In this document: positions 42,564 to 50,818 of the stretch, one piece after another
Layout of the letters: every line of letters begins with the position of its first letter
How positions within the stretch are numbered: position 1 is the first letter of the stretch
Source of the DNA: Acidobacteriota bacterium
GTDB lineage: Bacteria; Acidobacteriota; Vicinamibacteria; Vicinamibacterales; UBA8438
Reading direction: 5' to 3'
Assembly (NCBI GenBank): GCA_009838525.1
Contig: VXRJ01000031.1
Location: 54,656 to 118,655, forward strand
Length of the DNA stretch: 64,000 bases
Translations under genes and position numbers: made by a program
Notes under the pieces: generated by a model
Databases searched by the model: none
What the model was told of the DNA's origin: nothing
The model's input: the letters and a program-made list of their open reading frames with translations, nothing else

Positions 42564-43226
42564 ATGGAACTGTTAACACAAGCGTTATATCTGCTCTCCA
42601 CCGGACTACTGGTCCCGGTCATCGTCCTGCTGCTCGTCCTGTTCGCCCGGTCGCTGCTGCTCGTCGGACGCACCTATGGCGCCTGGCTGTCTCGCCTCCG
42701 CTTTAGATCCGCGCTGCAGCCGCTGCTCGACCGGATCGACCGCGACAACGTCGAGGCGCTGCTCCGCGACGCCGACCTGCCCCCTGAGCCGCGTTGGGGA
42801 TCAGCTATCGGGCGGCTGCTAGACCACGGCCGGTCGGTGGCGCAACGTGAGAAGGTGCTCACCGATTTCGAGGCGTTTTGCGAAACAGACCTCGCGCCGG
42901 CGCGGACCATGGCGCGGCTCGGCCCGATGCTAGGCCTCATGGGGACCCTCATCCCAATGGGACCGGCGCTGGTAGGGCTGGCCGCCGGGGACATCGCGAC
43001 GATGGCGGAGAACCTGCAGGTAGCCTTCTCCACCACTGTCGTGGGCCTCTTCGTCGGCGGGATCGGCTTCGCCGTCCAGCAGGCGAAACAACGCTGGCAC
43101 AGCGAGGCGCTCAACGATCTCGAGTTCGTGAGCGGGCTCATCGGCGAAACGACATCCACGCACGACGAAGGAGGGCCGGATGACAGACCGAAGACGGCGA
43201 AGGAGAATCGGCGCTTCAATCCATGA
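42564..43226 (+). CDS. MotA/TolQ/ExbB-family proton channel protein (HmuU-like)
   Basis: A 220-residue membrane protein. The first helix is at residues ~7-30 and a long cytoplasmic loop follows. The family block LGLMGTLIPMGPALVGLAAG and the pore-helix sequence FSTTVVGLFVGGIGFAVQQ fit TolQ/ExbB/MotA. ATG 42564 lies 4 bases after the previous stop; a longer frame from 42420 lies inside the upstream gene. ExbB-type proteins turn proton flow into mechanical work with a small one-helix partner, here presumably the DUF2149 protein it overlaps by 47 bases. It could energise the CobN-like chelatase or a TonB-like process. I infer this from the conserved pairing. Confidence 0.85.
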   Translation: MELLTQALYLLSTGLLVPVIVLLLVLFARSLLLVGRTYGAWLSRLRFRSALQPLLDRIDRDNVEALLRDADLPPEPRWGSAIGRLLDHGRSVAQREKVLTDFEAFCETDLAPARTMARLGPMLGLMGTLIPMGPALVGLAAGDIATMAENLQVAFSTTVVGLFVGGIGFAVQQAKQRWHSEALNDLEFVSGLIGETTSTHDEGGPDDRPKTAKENRRFNP

Positions 43227-43527
43227 CGACGCCGACCCGCTCGGCGCCATCGCGAACCTGTTCGACGTCGCCATGGTCTTCGCGGTGGCGCTCATGGTCG
43301 CCATGGTCAGCCGCTGGCAATTGACGGAGTTCCTCACGCAGGAGGACTTCACGATGGTCAAGAACCCCGGCACCGCGCAGATGGAGATCATCACGCAGGA
43401 AGCCGGTGAGATCACCCGCTATCGAGCCGAAGACGTGGACGACGCCGCGGGCCGCCGCGGCCGGCGGGTCGGTATCGCCTACCAGCTGGACAGCGGGGAG
43501 ATCATCTATGTTCCGGAAGCGCCGTGA
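43180..43527 (+). CDS. DUF2149 family protein (HmuV-like)
   Basis: A 115-residue protein with the DUF2149 pattern: DDADPLGAIANLFDVAMVFA leading into a single membrane helix (VAMVFAVALMVAMVS), then EDFTMVKNPGTAQMEIITQ and a C-terminal YQLDSGEIIYVPEA. One N-terminal helix with a periplasmic tail resembles ExbD/TolR topology, and the Asp just before the helix could take the ExbD Asp role. It overlaps the ExbB-like gene by 47 bases, so both are made together. DUF2149 is found beside CobN-like proteins in archaea and in the Bacteroidetes hmu locus. This gene ends the operon, followed by convergent purE. Confidence 0.88.
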   Translation: MTDRRRRRRIGASIHDDADPLGAIANLFDVAMVFAVALMVAMVSRWQLTEFLTQEDFTMVKNPGTAQMEIITQEAGEITRYRAEDVDDAAGRRGRRVGIAYQLDSGEIIYVPEAP

Positions 43528-43573
43528 CCAGCGCCTTTGCCTTCGGCCTTCGCCGCCGGATGCTCTCTGAGGA

Positions 43574-44080
43574 TTAGGACGTGCTGTTACCTTCGACCTT
43601 CGCCGCCGCACGCTCCACCTTCGCCGCCAGCGACGTCTTGTAGTCCACCAGCCGCTGTGCGAGGGCCTGATCCGACAAGGCCAGGATCTGGGCGGCGAGC
43701 ACGCCCGCGTTGGTCGCTCCGGCGGCGCCTACCGACACCGTCGCCACCGGCACGCCGGGTGGCATCTGCACGGTGGCCAGCAGCGCATCCCATCCGGAGA
43801 GCGGCGACGAATCGATGGGCACTCCGATCACCGGCAGTGACGAATGCGCCGCCACGACGCCGGCCAGATGCGCCGCCGCGCCCGCGCCAACGATGAAGAC
43901 CCTCACGCCCTGCCCCGGTGCCTCCTCGATGATCCGTTGCACCCGCGCCGGGGACCGGTGCGCCGAAGCGACCGTCATCTCGACCCTCACGTCAAGAGTT
44001 CTCAGCAGATCGACCGCACGCTGCATCACCGGCGCGTCAGAGTCGCTTCCCATCAAGATCTGTACCTGTCGTTCAGCCAT
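43574..44080 (-). CDS. purE: N5-carboxyaminoimidazole ribonucleotide mutase PurE
   Basis: A 168-residue class I PurE, purine synthesis step 6b. The start MAERQVQILMGSDSDAPVMQ contains the GSDSD substrate motif, VASAHRSPARV supplies the conserved His, and FIVGAGAAAHLAGVVAAHSS with GWDALLATVQMPPGVPVATV completes the family pattern. ATG 44080 overlaps the end of purD by 8 bases. PurK is not in the window. The last ~15 residues form a Lys/Ala-rich tail. Confidence 0.95.
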   Translation of the reverse strand: MAERQVQILMGSDSDAPVMQRAVDLLRTLDVRVEMTVASAHRSPARVQRIIEEAPGQGVRVFIVGAGAAAHLAGVVAAHSSLPVIGVPIDSSPLSGWDALLATVQMPPGVPVATVSVGAAGATNAGVLAAQILALSDQALAQRLVDYKTSLAAKVERAAAKVEGNSTS

Positions 44081-45398
44081 GCTGTTCCTTCCGCTCCTGC
44101 TCCTGGGCAACCACCCGCCGCCCGATGTCGGTACGCGCGTGGCTTCCCTCGAACCGAATCAACGCGGCCGCATCGTACGCACGATCCACCGCTTCCTTCC
44201 AGTGCGAACCACGCCCCACGACGGTCAGCACGCGGCCGCCGTTCGTCACGATGTTGCCCGCCTCGTCCATGCGGGTCCCCGCATGGAAGATGCGAACGTC
44301 GGGCCGGGCCGCCGCTTCAGCCAGCCCCGTGATCGGCAAGCCCTTCCGGTACGAACCCGGATAGCCGCCCGAAGCCATCACCACGCCTACATGCGGACTG
44401 TCCGCCAGCCGCCAGTCCGCGTCACCCAAGTCGCCCGCCGCCGCGGCCCGGAGGACGCGCGCCAGGCCGGACTTCACCATCGGCAGGACCACCTGGGCCT
44501 CCGGATCGCCGAACCGGACGTTGAACTCGATCACTTTCGGTCCGTCATCCGTCAGCATCAACCCGGCGTAGAGGACACCTCGATACTCGCACCCTTCTTC
44601 GCGCAGGCCGTCGATCGTCGGCGTGATGATTCCCTGCTCGATTCGCGACGCCAATTCAGGCCCGACCAGCGGACTGGGAGCTAGCGCGCCCATGCCACCG
44701 GTGTTCGGCCCCGCGTCGCCGTCGTAGGCACGCTTGTGATCCTGCGCGGGGGGGAGCGTCAGGCCGCGCCGGCCATCGCAGATGACGAAGCAGGAGACCT
44801 CGGGACCCGTCAGGCATTCCTCTATCACCAACGTCGTACCGGCCGCGCCGAAGCGCCGATCAATCATCGCCGCCCGCACCGCGGCCTCCGCCGTCGCGCG
44901 GTCCGGCGCGACGGTTACACCCTTGCCCGCCGCGAGTCCATCCGCCTTCACCACGACCGGGAAGCCGAACCGATCGCCGCGCACCGCATCGAGCGCGGAC
45001 GTCTCGTCGGCGCACACGTCGAAGCGGGCCGTGGGTATCCCGCGCCGCTCCATGAAGGCCTTGGCAAACCCCTTGGACGATTCGAGGCGCGCCGCCGCCC
45101 GGGACGGCCCGAACAGGAGCCGGCCCGCCTCGGCGAACACGTCGGCCGCGCCGTCCGCCAGAGGCTGTTCGGGCCCGACCACCGTCAAATGGACCCCTTC
45201 CGACTCGGCCAGGGCCAGGATCCGCTCCGGGTCCGACGTGTCGACCGGCGCCGTCCGCACCCCCGGCTCCCGGGCGATGCCGGCGTTCCCGGGGACGCAG
45301 ACCACTCGCCCCACGTCCGGATCGTCCCGCAACGCGCTCACCAGCGCGTGCTCACGCGCGCCGCCACCCACGACGAGCAGATTGAGGGCCTCGTTCAT
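44073..45398 (-). CDS. purD: Phosphoribosylamine-glycine ligase PurD
   Basis: A 441-residue ATP-grasp enzyme that makes GAR. It starts MNEALNLLVVGGGAREHALV, has FPVVVKADGLAAGKGVTVA (ATP-grasp lysines), AQDHKRAYDGDAGPNTGGMG and VIEFNVRFGDPEAQVVLPM (Mg/ATP site). ATG 45398 is preferred to the frame start at 45476, because the protein then begins at the family N-terminus and the extra sequence would run across the rpsU promoter. It overlaps purE by 8 bases, giving a purD-purE pair. Confidence 0.95.
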   Translation of the reverse strand: MNEALNLLVVGGGAREHALVSALRDDPDVGRVVCVPGNAGIAREPGVRTAPVDTSDPERILALAESEGVHLTVVGPEQPLADGAADVFAEAGRLLFGPSRAAARLESSKGFAKAFMERRGIPTARFDVCADETSALDAVRGDRFGFPVVVKADGLAAGKGVTVAPDRATAEAAVRAAMIDRRFGAAGTTLVIEECLTGPEVSCFVICDGRRGLTLPPAQDHKRAYDGDAGPNTGGMGALAPSPLVGPELASRIEQGIITPTIDGLREEGCEYRGVLYAGLMLTDDGPKVIEFNVRFGDPEAQVVLPMVKSGLARVLRAAAAGDLGDADWRLADSPHVGVVMASGGYPGSYRKGLPITGLAEAAARPDVRIFHAGTRMDEAGNIVTNGGRVLTVVGRGSHWKEAVDRAYDAAALIRFEGSHARTDIGRRVVAQEQERKEQHG

Positions 45399-45407
45399 GC
45401 GCCGGTT

Positions 45408-45436
45408 TTGACGGGATGTCAGTATTGTCCTAAGAT
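45408..45436 (+). promoter_or_regulatory. Strong sigma-70-type promoter for rpsU
   Basis: TTGACG (45408-45413), exactly 17 bases, then TAAGAT (45431-45436). It lies between divergent purD and rpsU and points towards rpsU, leaving a leader of about 100 bases before the GTG at 45541. No hairpin with a clear regulatory role was recognised in that leader. Confidence 0.6.
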
Positions 45437-45540
45437 GATTCGCCTTGGCCGGCGCGACCGGGCCGACCGCCGCCACAGCCTAGCACACACCATGGCGCGG
45501 TTCCGGATCCCCGGCCCGTTGGAGGGGGTGACCAGCAAGA

Positions 45541-45735
45541 GTGGCGGAAGTCAGAGTCCAGGAAGGCGAGTCGATCGAGAGTGCGTTGCGCCGGTTCAAG
45601 CGCCGTGTCCAACAGGAAGACATCATCAAGGACATCAAGAAGCACTCCTTCTACCTGAAGCCGGGCGACAAGCGCCGGGCCAAGCAGGCGCTCGCACGGA
45701 AGCGTTCGCGGAAGAAGTTGCGGCGCGACGACTGA
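45541..45735 (+). CDS. rpsU: Ribosomal protein S21
   Basis: A 64-residue basic protein with the S21 pattern: VRVQEGESIESALRRFKRRV, then an Arg/Lys-rich helix ending KRSRKKLRRDD. S21 helps the small subunit choose initiation sites. The start is GTG 45541, with GGAGGGGG (45521-45528) about 12 bases ahead; the family normally starts within one or two residues of this point. It is followed after 54 bases by the STAS gene. Confidence 0.93.
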   Translation: MAEVRVQEGESIESALRRFKRRVQQEDIIKDIKKHSFYLKPGDKRRAKQALARKRSRKKLRRDD

Positions 45736-45789
45736 CGCGGCGTCCGGCGCACAGACGCCGGAGCAAACCATTTTGGAGGAATCACGGCG

Positions 45790-46128
45790 ATGCAGATCGA
45801 AGAACGTGCCAGCGGCAACGTGATGATCCTGGATCTTCAGGGGAAGCTGACGATCGGCGACGGCGACGAGCTCCTGCGGGACAAGATCAACAGTGTGCTG
45901 CACAGGGATCACCGGAACCTGCTGCTCAACCTCGGGGGCGTGCCCTACATTGACAGCGCCGGCCTGGGAGAGATCGTTCGGACCTACACCACCGTGAAGA
46001 ACGCTGGCGGTAGCCTGAAGCTGCTCAACCTCGGCTCCGGCGTCAAGGATCTGCTGGTGACGACGAAGCTCCTGACCGTGTTCGAGTCCTTCGAGACGGA
46101 AAAGGAGGCTGTCGCCAGTTTTTCCTGA
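45790..46128 (+). CDS. STAS-domain anti-sigma-factor antagonist-like protein
   Basis: A 112-residue single STAS domain of the SpoIIAA/RsbV type. VMILDLQGKLTIGDGDELLR is the N-terminal strand-helix and LGGVPYIDSAGLGEIVRTYT holds the phosphorylatable Ser in the D-S-A-G-L motif. GGAGGA lies before ATG 45790. No cognate anti-sigma kinase gene is adjacent. It precedes the Arg-rich protein and the glycosyltransferase set by 207 bases of DNA in which I see nothing, so it may or may not control them. Confidence 0.9.
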   Translation: MQIEERASGNVMILDLQGKLTIGDGDELLRDKINSVLHRDHRNLLLNLGGVPYIDSAGLGEIVRTYTTVKNAGGSLKLLNLGSGVKDLLVTTKLLTVFESFETEKEAVASFS

Positions 46129-46335
46129 TTAGCGGCGGCGGACGAGGCCGCTGCGGTCCGCCCGCCGTGACGCGCCGCGCGGCCGACACGCCGTGAGGCG
46201 GCCTCGCATGCCACTGTGCCGGCGTGTCCACGCGACGACGCCTGGGAATACCCGGTGCATCCGCGGCACTGTAGCGTCCGTGATGCCTTTGGGACATCCG
46301 CCGGCGTGTACCACTGACTGCAGACAACCCAAACC

Positions 46336-47181
46336 ATGGCCGAATTCAATATCCGTTCCGATGCGATCGACGTGGAGCAGATCATGGCGCAGATCCGGAG
46401 CCGAATCCGGGAAAAGCGCGGCGTCGACTACACAGAGGAAGAGATCCGCGAACTGGCGGGCGTCAAGCTCGAGAGGTTTCTTGATCCGAAGAACGTCCGC
46501 TCCGACCTGCTCGAGCACTACCGCCAGAAGAGCGGTGCGCCCGCCGATGCCGAACCCTGGCCGTTTCCCGACGAGTTCGATCCGGCAAGCGTGTACCGCT
46601 CCGCCCGGCCGGGCCTGGTGGGCCGCGCGCTGTTTGGGATCCGGCGGCTGCTCAACCCGATCCTGAAGCTGTTCTTCAACCCGGCGCCGCTGCTCGACTC
46701 GGTTTCCGTCCAGAGCCGCGACCTGCGCAGGACGTCCAACATTCTCCAGAGGCACGCCGAGGACCTGACCAGGCGTACCGAGATGGACGTGCTCACCTAC
46801 GAGGTGATGAACAACCTGGTGGTCGAGATGACGCGCCTCGCCATCGAGATGAAGAACCACAAGATGCGCGTCGAATCGGTTGCCGCGCGCCTTGATTTCG
46901 ACGAGCGGCGCGCGCGTGCGCTTGAGGAAACGCTGCAGCAGCAGGCCCGATCCGAAACGTCCGGAGGCAGCAGCGAAGGAAGCGGGGAGCGCCGCCGGCG
47001 GCGGCGGCGACGTGGCCGCCGGGCATCGGGTAACGGCAACGGAAATGACGGCGGCGCCGAGGCCGCGGCGCCAACCGCGTCGCAGCCGGAGCCCGAGCCG
47101 GCCCCGACGGCGGCGCGCGAGGCATCTGACGCGGAGAGCGGACCGGTCCCTGAGTCGTCAGACCCTGACCCGGAATCGTGA
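46336..47181 (+). CDS. Unknown coiled-coil protein with poly-Arg tail
   Basis: A 281-residue protein that I do not recognise. The N-terminal ~70 residues are helical and charged (IMAQIRSRIREKRGVDYTEE). A middle part (~residues 95-125) is hydrophobic and basic (ALFGIRRLLNPILKLFF), possibly an amphipathic membrane-binding helix. Residues ~135-215 look like coiled coil. A poly-Arg block (RRRRRRRRGRR) and a long Pro/Glu/Ala/Ser tail follow. Its stop overlaps the GTG of the first glycosyltransferase, so it belongs to that operon. Similar N-terminal segments occur near polysaccharide glycosyltransferases in other bacteria, from memory. Function unknown. Confidence 0.6.
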   Translation: MAEFNIRSDAIDVEQIMAQIRSRIREKRGVDYTEEEIRELAGVKLERFLDPKNVRSDLLEHYRQKSGAPADAEPWPFPDEFDPASVYRSARPGLVGRALFGIRRLLNPILKLFFNPAPLLDSVSVQSRDLRRTSNILQRHAEDLTRRTEMDVLTYEVMNNLVVEMTRLAIEMKNHKMRVESVAARLDFDERRARALEETLQQQARSETSGGSSEGSGERRRRRRRRGRRASGNGNGNDGGAEAAAPTASQPEPEPAPTAAREASDAESGPVPESSDPDPES

Positions 47182-48521
47182 CACTCGCGGTCGTCGTGCA
47201 GCGTTACGGCGCCGAGTTGAGTGGCGGCGCGGAGCTGCACGCCCGTTACATTGCCGAACGGCTCGCCGGCCACGCCGAGGTGGAAGTCCTCACTACCTGC
47301 GCGCGCGACTACATTACCTGGGCAAACGAACTTCCATCAGGTGAATGCGAAGTCAACGGACTGCGCGTCCATCGCTTCCCGGTCGCTCACGAACGGGATC
47401 CCAGAACGTTCGCCAGCCATTCCGAGCAGGTTTTCAACACCTGGCATTCCATCGCCGACGAGTTGCGCTGGCTGGACGTGGAAGGACCGTCCAGCCCGTC
47501 CCTCGTAGACCATCTGCGACAACACGGAAACCGCTATGACTACCTGATCGTCTTCAGCTACCGCTACTACCACGCCTACCAAACCGTCCTCGCGGCGCCG
47601 TCGCGTGCGCTGCTCGTACCGACTGCGGAACGCGATCCGGCACTGGGTCTACGGATCTTCCGCGCGCCCTTCCGGCAGGCGCGCGCCCTGATGTACAACT
47701 CCCACGAGGAACGTGCGCTGATCCAGGCCGTCTCGGGCAACCACGACGTGCCCGGCATCGTCGTCGGCGTCGGCTCAGAAGTGCCAACCGGCGCGGACGC
47801 CGCACGTTTCCGCGGGCGGACCGGCATTACCGACCCGTTTGCGCTGTACGTCGGCCGGATCGACCGCAACAAGGGCTGCCCCCAGCTCTTCGACTACTTC
47901 CAGCGTTACGCCGCGCAGGCGTCCCGCCGACTCCATCTCGTTCTGGTAGGCGAGCCGGTGGAGCCGGTCCCTTCCCACCCGCGGATTCACCACCTCGGGT
48001 TCGTCAGCGACGAAGAGAAGTACGACGCGATGGCCGCGGCCGACCTCCTGCTGATGCCCTCCTTCTACGAGAGCCTGTCGATGGTGACGCTCGAGGCGTG
48101 GGCAATGGGACTTCCCGTCCTCGTCAACGGCCAGTGCGATGTCCTGCGCGGCCAGGCGTTGCGGGCGAACGGCGGCCTCTACTACGAGTCGTTCAGCGAG
48201 TTCGCCGAAGCGCTGCGCCTGCTCGAGACGGGTGACCGGATCCGGCGCGCGCTGGGCACGAACGGCCGCAGGTACTTCGAGCGGCACTACACCTGGGACG
48301 TCGTCATCGGCAAGTACCTCACGATGCTGGATCAGCTCGCCAGGGCCGACCGCGACGGCTACCAGGCGCCGTCTCCCGAAGGACCACCGGGGTGGCTCGC
48401 GCGACGGCGGCGCGACCTGCCGCCGGCGCAGTCGGTCGTCGACCGGCTGCCGAGCGGACCAGCGGAGACGGCGGCCGACGGCGGCCGACGCAAGCGCCGC
48501 CGCCGGAGGCCGGAAGGATGA
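47178..48521 (+). CDS. GT4-like glycosyltransferase (copy A)
   Basis: A 447-residue GT-B fold transferase. It starts LAVVVQRYGAELSGGAELHA and shows the donor-site pattern ALYVGRIDRNKGC in the middle and LLMPSFYESLSMVTLEAWAM in the C-terminal half, with the E-x7-E arrangement of GT4. The last ~50 residues are disordered and Arg-rich (GGRRKRRRRRPEG), like the tail of the preceding unknown protein. The GTG start overlaps the upstream stop. It is a clear relative of the fourth gene of the set at 50819 (same N-terminus and TTCARDYITW). Sugar and acceptor are unknown; a surface polysaccharide is likely. Confidence 0.88.
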   Translation: MTLAVVVQRYGAELSGGAELHARYIAERLAGHAEVEVLTTCARDYITWANELPSGECEVNGLRVHRFPVAHERDPRTFASHSEQVFNTWHSIADELRWLDVEGPSSPSLVDHLRQHGNRYDYLIVFSYRYYHAYQTVLAAPSRALLVPTAERDPALGLRIFRAPFRQARALMYNSHEERALIQAVSGNHDVPGIVVGVGSEVPTGADAARFRGRTGITDPFALYVGRIDRNKGCPQLFDYFQRYAAQASRRLHLVLVGEPVEPVPSHPRIHHLGFVSDEEKYDAMAAADLLLMPSFYESLSMVTLEAWAMGLPVLVNGQCDVLRGQALRANGGLYYESFSEFAEALRLLETGDRIRRALGTNGRRYFERHYTWDVVIGKYLTMLDQLARADRDGYQAPSPEGPPGWLARRRRDLPPAQSVVDRLPSGPAETAADGGRRKRRRRRPEG

Positions 48522-49729
48522 GTATCCGCGGCGCCGGCGCCATCGATCAGGTGCTCGCCACACTCGGTTACGGCGACGCCATCGGCAACGAAGTGCTGGG
48601 GATTCAGCGCGCGCTCGTGGGGGCCGGATACGACTCGCGGATCTACGTCCAGACCGCCGACCCGCGCGTCGAGAACCTGACCGAGGACTACCGCGACCTG
48701 ATCGAGGACAGCCACCCGGAGCGGATCCTGATCCATCACTTCTCGCTGGGCTCGCGCGCCTCGCGAGTTGCCTTCGCGCTGCCGGATCGGATGATGCTCG
48801 TTTACCACAACATCACGCCGCCGCACTACTTCGCGGACGTCAATGTCGCCCTGCTGCAGCAATGCTGGGACGGACGGCGCGAACTGCAGGCGTGGGCGCC
48901 GCGCTGCGACCTCGCGGTAGGCGACTCGGCCTTCAACCAGGCCGAGCTGGACGCTCTGGGCTTCCCGAGTACCGGCGTCCTTCCGGTCGTGCCCGATTTC
49001 AGCCACCTCGACGTTCCGCCCGACCGGTCCCTCGCGGGACAGTTCGACGACGACGGGACGAACATCCTTTTCGTCGGCCGGCTGATCCCCAACAAGAAGA
49101 TCGAGGACCTGATCCGTACGTTCGCCGTCTTTCGCCGGCGCTACGACCCGCGCGCACGGCTTCTGGTCGTAGGGTCGCACAGCGGTTTCGCGGAGTACCA
49201 CGCCTCGCTGGCAACACTGGTCCGGGACATGCGCCTCTCGGGCGTCCAACTGCTCGACCATGTCACCAACGAGCAGCTGACGGCGCTCTACGACGTCGCG
49301 GATCTCTTTCTTTCCGCGAGCGAACACGAGGGGTTCTGCGTCCCCCTCATGGAAGCGTTCTGGAAGCGCATACCCGTAGTGGCCTTCACGGCCACCGCGG
49401 TGCCGGCAACGATGGATGGCGGCGGCGTGCTGTACGACCGGAAGGACCCGCGCCATGTCGCCTCGATCATCAACGCGATCCTGTCCGACCCGGCGCTGGA
49501 AGACGACATTCTCCGCGCACAGGACGCCGCCCTGACGCGCCTCCGCGCGCAGGACTTTCCGGCAACCCTGTTCCGCCTGATCGCTCGGGTGCGCGCGGCG
49601 CCGCCACGCACCTCTTGGAAGGTGGATCCCGATTTCTGGCGCCAGTTCGAACGTGCGGAGGCGCTCGAGGACCTGAAGCAATATCGCCCGGGAGCGTACG
49701 AGGCGCTGCCGCGAGCGGACCGCTCATGA
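48518..49729 (+). CDS. GT4-like glycosyltransferase (copy B)
   Basis: A 403-residue transferase. ATG 48518 (ATGA overlap with copy A) leads to IDQVLATLGYGDAIGNEVLG. The acceptor-side region has ILIHHFSLGSRASR and the donor-side region has NILFVGRLIPNKKIEDLIRT and DLFLSASEHEGFCVPLMEAF, a normal GT4 E-x7-E site. Related to copy C (VGRMVPQKKIEDLL, SLSEHEGFCVPLVEA) more than to copies A and D. A longer frame from 48392 lies within copy A and is not used. Likely part of one polysaccharide assembly line. Confidence 0.88.
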   Translation: MSIRGAGAIDQVLATLGYGDAIGNEVLGIQRALVGAGYDSRIYVQTADPRVENLTEDYRDLIEDSHPERILIHHFSLGSRASRVAFALPDRMMLVYHNITPPHYFADVNVALLQQCWDGRRELQAWAPRCDLAVGDSAFNQAELDALGFPSTGVLPVVPDFSHLDVPPDRSLAGQFDDDGTNILFVGRLIPNKKIEDLIRTFAVFRRRYDPRARLLVVGSHSGFAEYHASLATLVRDMRLSGVQLLDHVTNEQLTALYDVADLFLSASEHEGFCVPLMEAFWKRIPVVAFTATAVPATMDGGGVLYDRKDPRHVASIINAILSDPALEDDILRAQDAALTRLRAQDFPATLFRLIARVRAAPPRTSWKVDPDFWRQFERAEALEDLKQYRPGAYEALPRADRS

Positions 49730-50793
49730 TCATCAACCAGTGGGTACCGGCCGCGCACCAGGGCGATGCGGTGGGCGACAGTGCCCGGCGCGTCCGCCGT
49801 CTGTTGCGCGAACGCGGCCACACGTCGGAGATCTACGCCCTGACGATCGACGACGACCTCGCGGGCGACATCCGGCCGTTCACCGAGGCCGCCGCGCGGC
49901 AGGGAGACGCGACCGTCCTCCATTTCGCCGTCCCCTCGCCGATGACCGAGGAGCTGACCACTCTTCCGGGGCGCACCGCGATCCAGTACCACAACCTGAC
50001 TCCCGCCCACTTCTTCGCGCCATGGGATGCCGGGCTGTTCCGGCTGATGACCATCGGGCGGCAGGAACTCGCCTCGCTGGCGGGCCGAGTCGACCTCGCG
50101 CTGGGCGACTCCGACTACAACCGGCAGGAGCTCGAGGCGCTGGGCTTCGGGCGGACCGGCGTGATGCCGATTGCCGTCGACACCCGGCGAATCACTGGCG
50201 CGCCCCGCATGCCGGTCCTGGAACGAACCCTTGACGACGGCTTCGCCAACATACTCTTCGTCGGTCGGATGGTGCCGCAGAAGAAGATCGAGGACCTGCT
50301 CAAGCTCGGCGAGCACTACAAGCGTTACGTCGACACCGAATACCGCTTCCTGTTCGTCGGTCGGACGGACGGCGTTCCCGGCTACTACGCCGCGCTTCGG
50401 GAGATGGCGAGCCGCTACCGGTTGCCGCCGCAGCGTTTCGTCTTCACCGGCAGGGTCTCCGACGACGAGCTGGCCGCCTACTACCGCATGGCCGACGCAT
50501 ACGTCTCCCTCAGCGAGCACGAAGGTTTCTGCGTCCCCCTGGTGGAGGCGATGGCCGCCGACGTCCCGATTCTGGCCTACGGGGCGGCGGCGGTGCCGGA
50601 GACCCTCGGCGGCGCAGGGGTCACCTTCACACCGAAGGACCTCGAGTACGCAGCCGAGCTGCTCGGCCTGCTGGTATATGATGACGCCTTGAGGGCCTCG
50701 GTCCTCGCGGGGCAGCGCCGTCGCCTGGCGGACTTCGGCGCCGAGCGAATCGATCGCGCCCTCGACCGCATGCTCGATGCGCTGACCGCATGA
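49726..50793 (+). CDS. GT4-like glycosyltransferase (copy C)
   Basis: A 355-residue transferase. ATG 49726 (ATGA overlap) gives MIINQWVPAAHQGDAVGDSA. It keeps AIQYHNLTPAHFFAPWDAG, also seen in copy B as VYHNITPPHYFADV, and the donor site NILFVGRMVPQKKIEDLLKL with AYVSLSEHEGFCVPLVEAMA. A long frame starting at 48139 runs through the two preceding genes in another frame and is not real. It ends 25 bases before copy D. Confidence 0.88.
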   Translation: MIINQWVPAAHQGDAVGDSARRVRRLLRERGHTSEIYALTIDDDLAGDIRPFTEAAARQGDATVLHFAVPSPMTEELTTLPGRTAIQYHNLTPAHFFAPWDAGLFRLMTIGRQELASLAGRVDLALGDSDYNRQELEALGFGRTGVMPIAVDTRRITGAPRMPVLERTLDDGFANILFVGRMVPQKKIEDLLKLGEHYKRYVDTEYRFLFVGRTDGVPGYYAALREMASRYRLPPQRFVFTGRVSDDELAAYYRMADAYVSLSEHEGFCVPLVEAMAADVPILAYGAAAVPETLGGAGVTFTPKDLEYAAELLGLLVYDDALRASVLAGQRRRLADFGAERIDRALDRMLDALTA

Positions 50794-50818
50794 GCGCTTC
50801 CACCCTTCCCGGTCCCCG

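Noticed and set aside
45399..45476. N-terminal extension of PurD
   Set aside because: The extra residues are not family sequence and would place coding over the rpsU promoter; start at 45398 gives the normal N-terminus.
48139..49725. N-terminal extension of glycosyltransferase C to 884 residues
   Set aside because: It runs out of frame through copies A and B. Start at ATG 49726 with ATGA overlap fits the operon.
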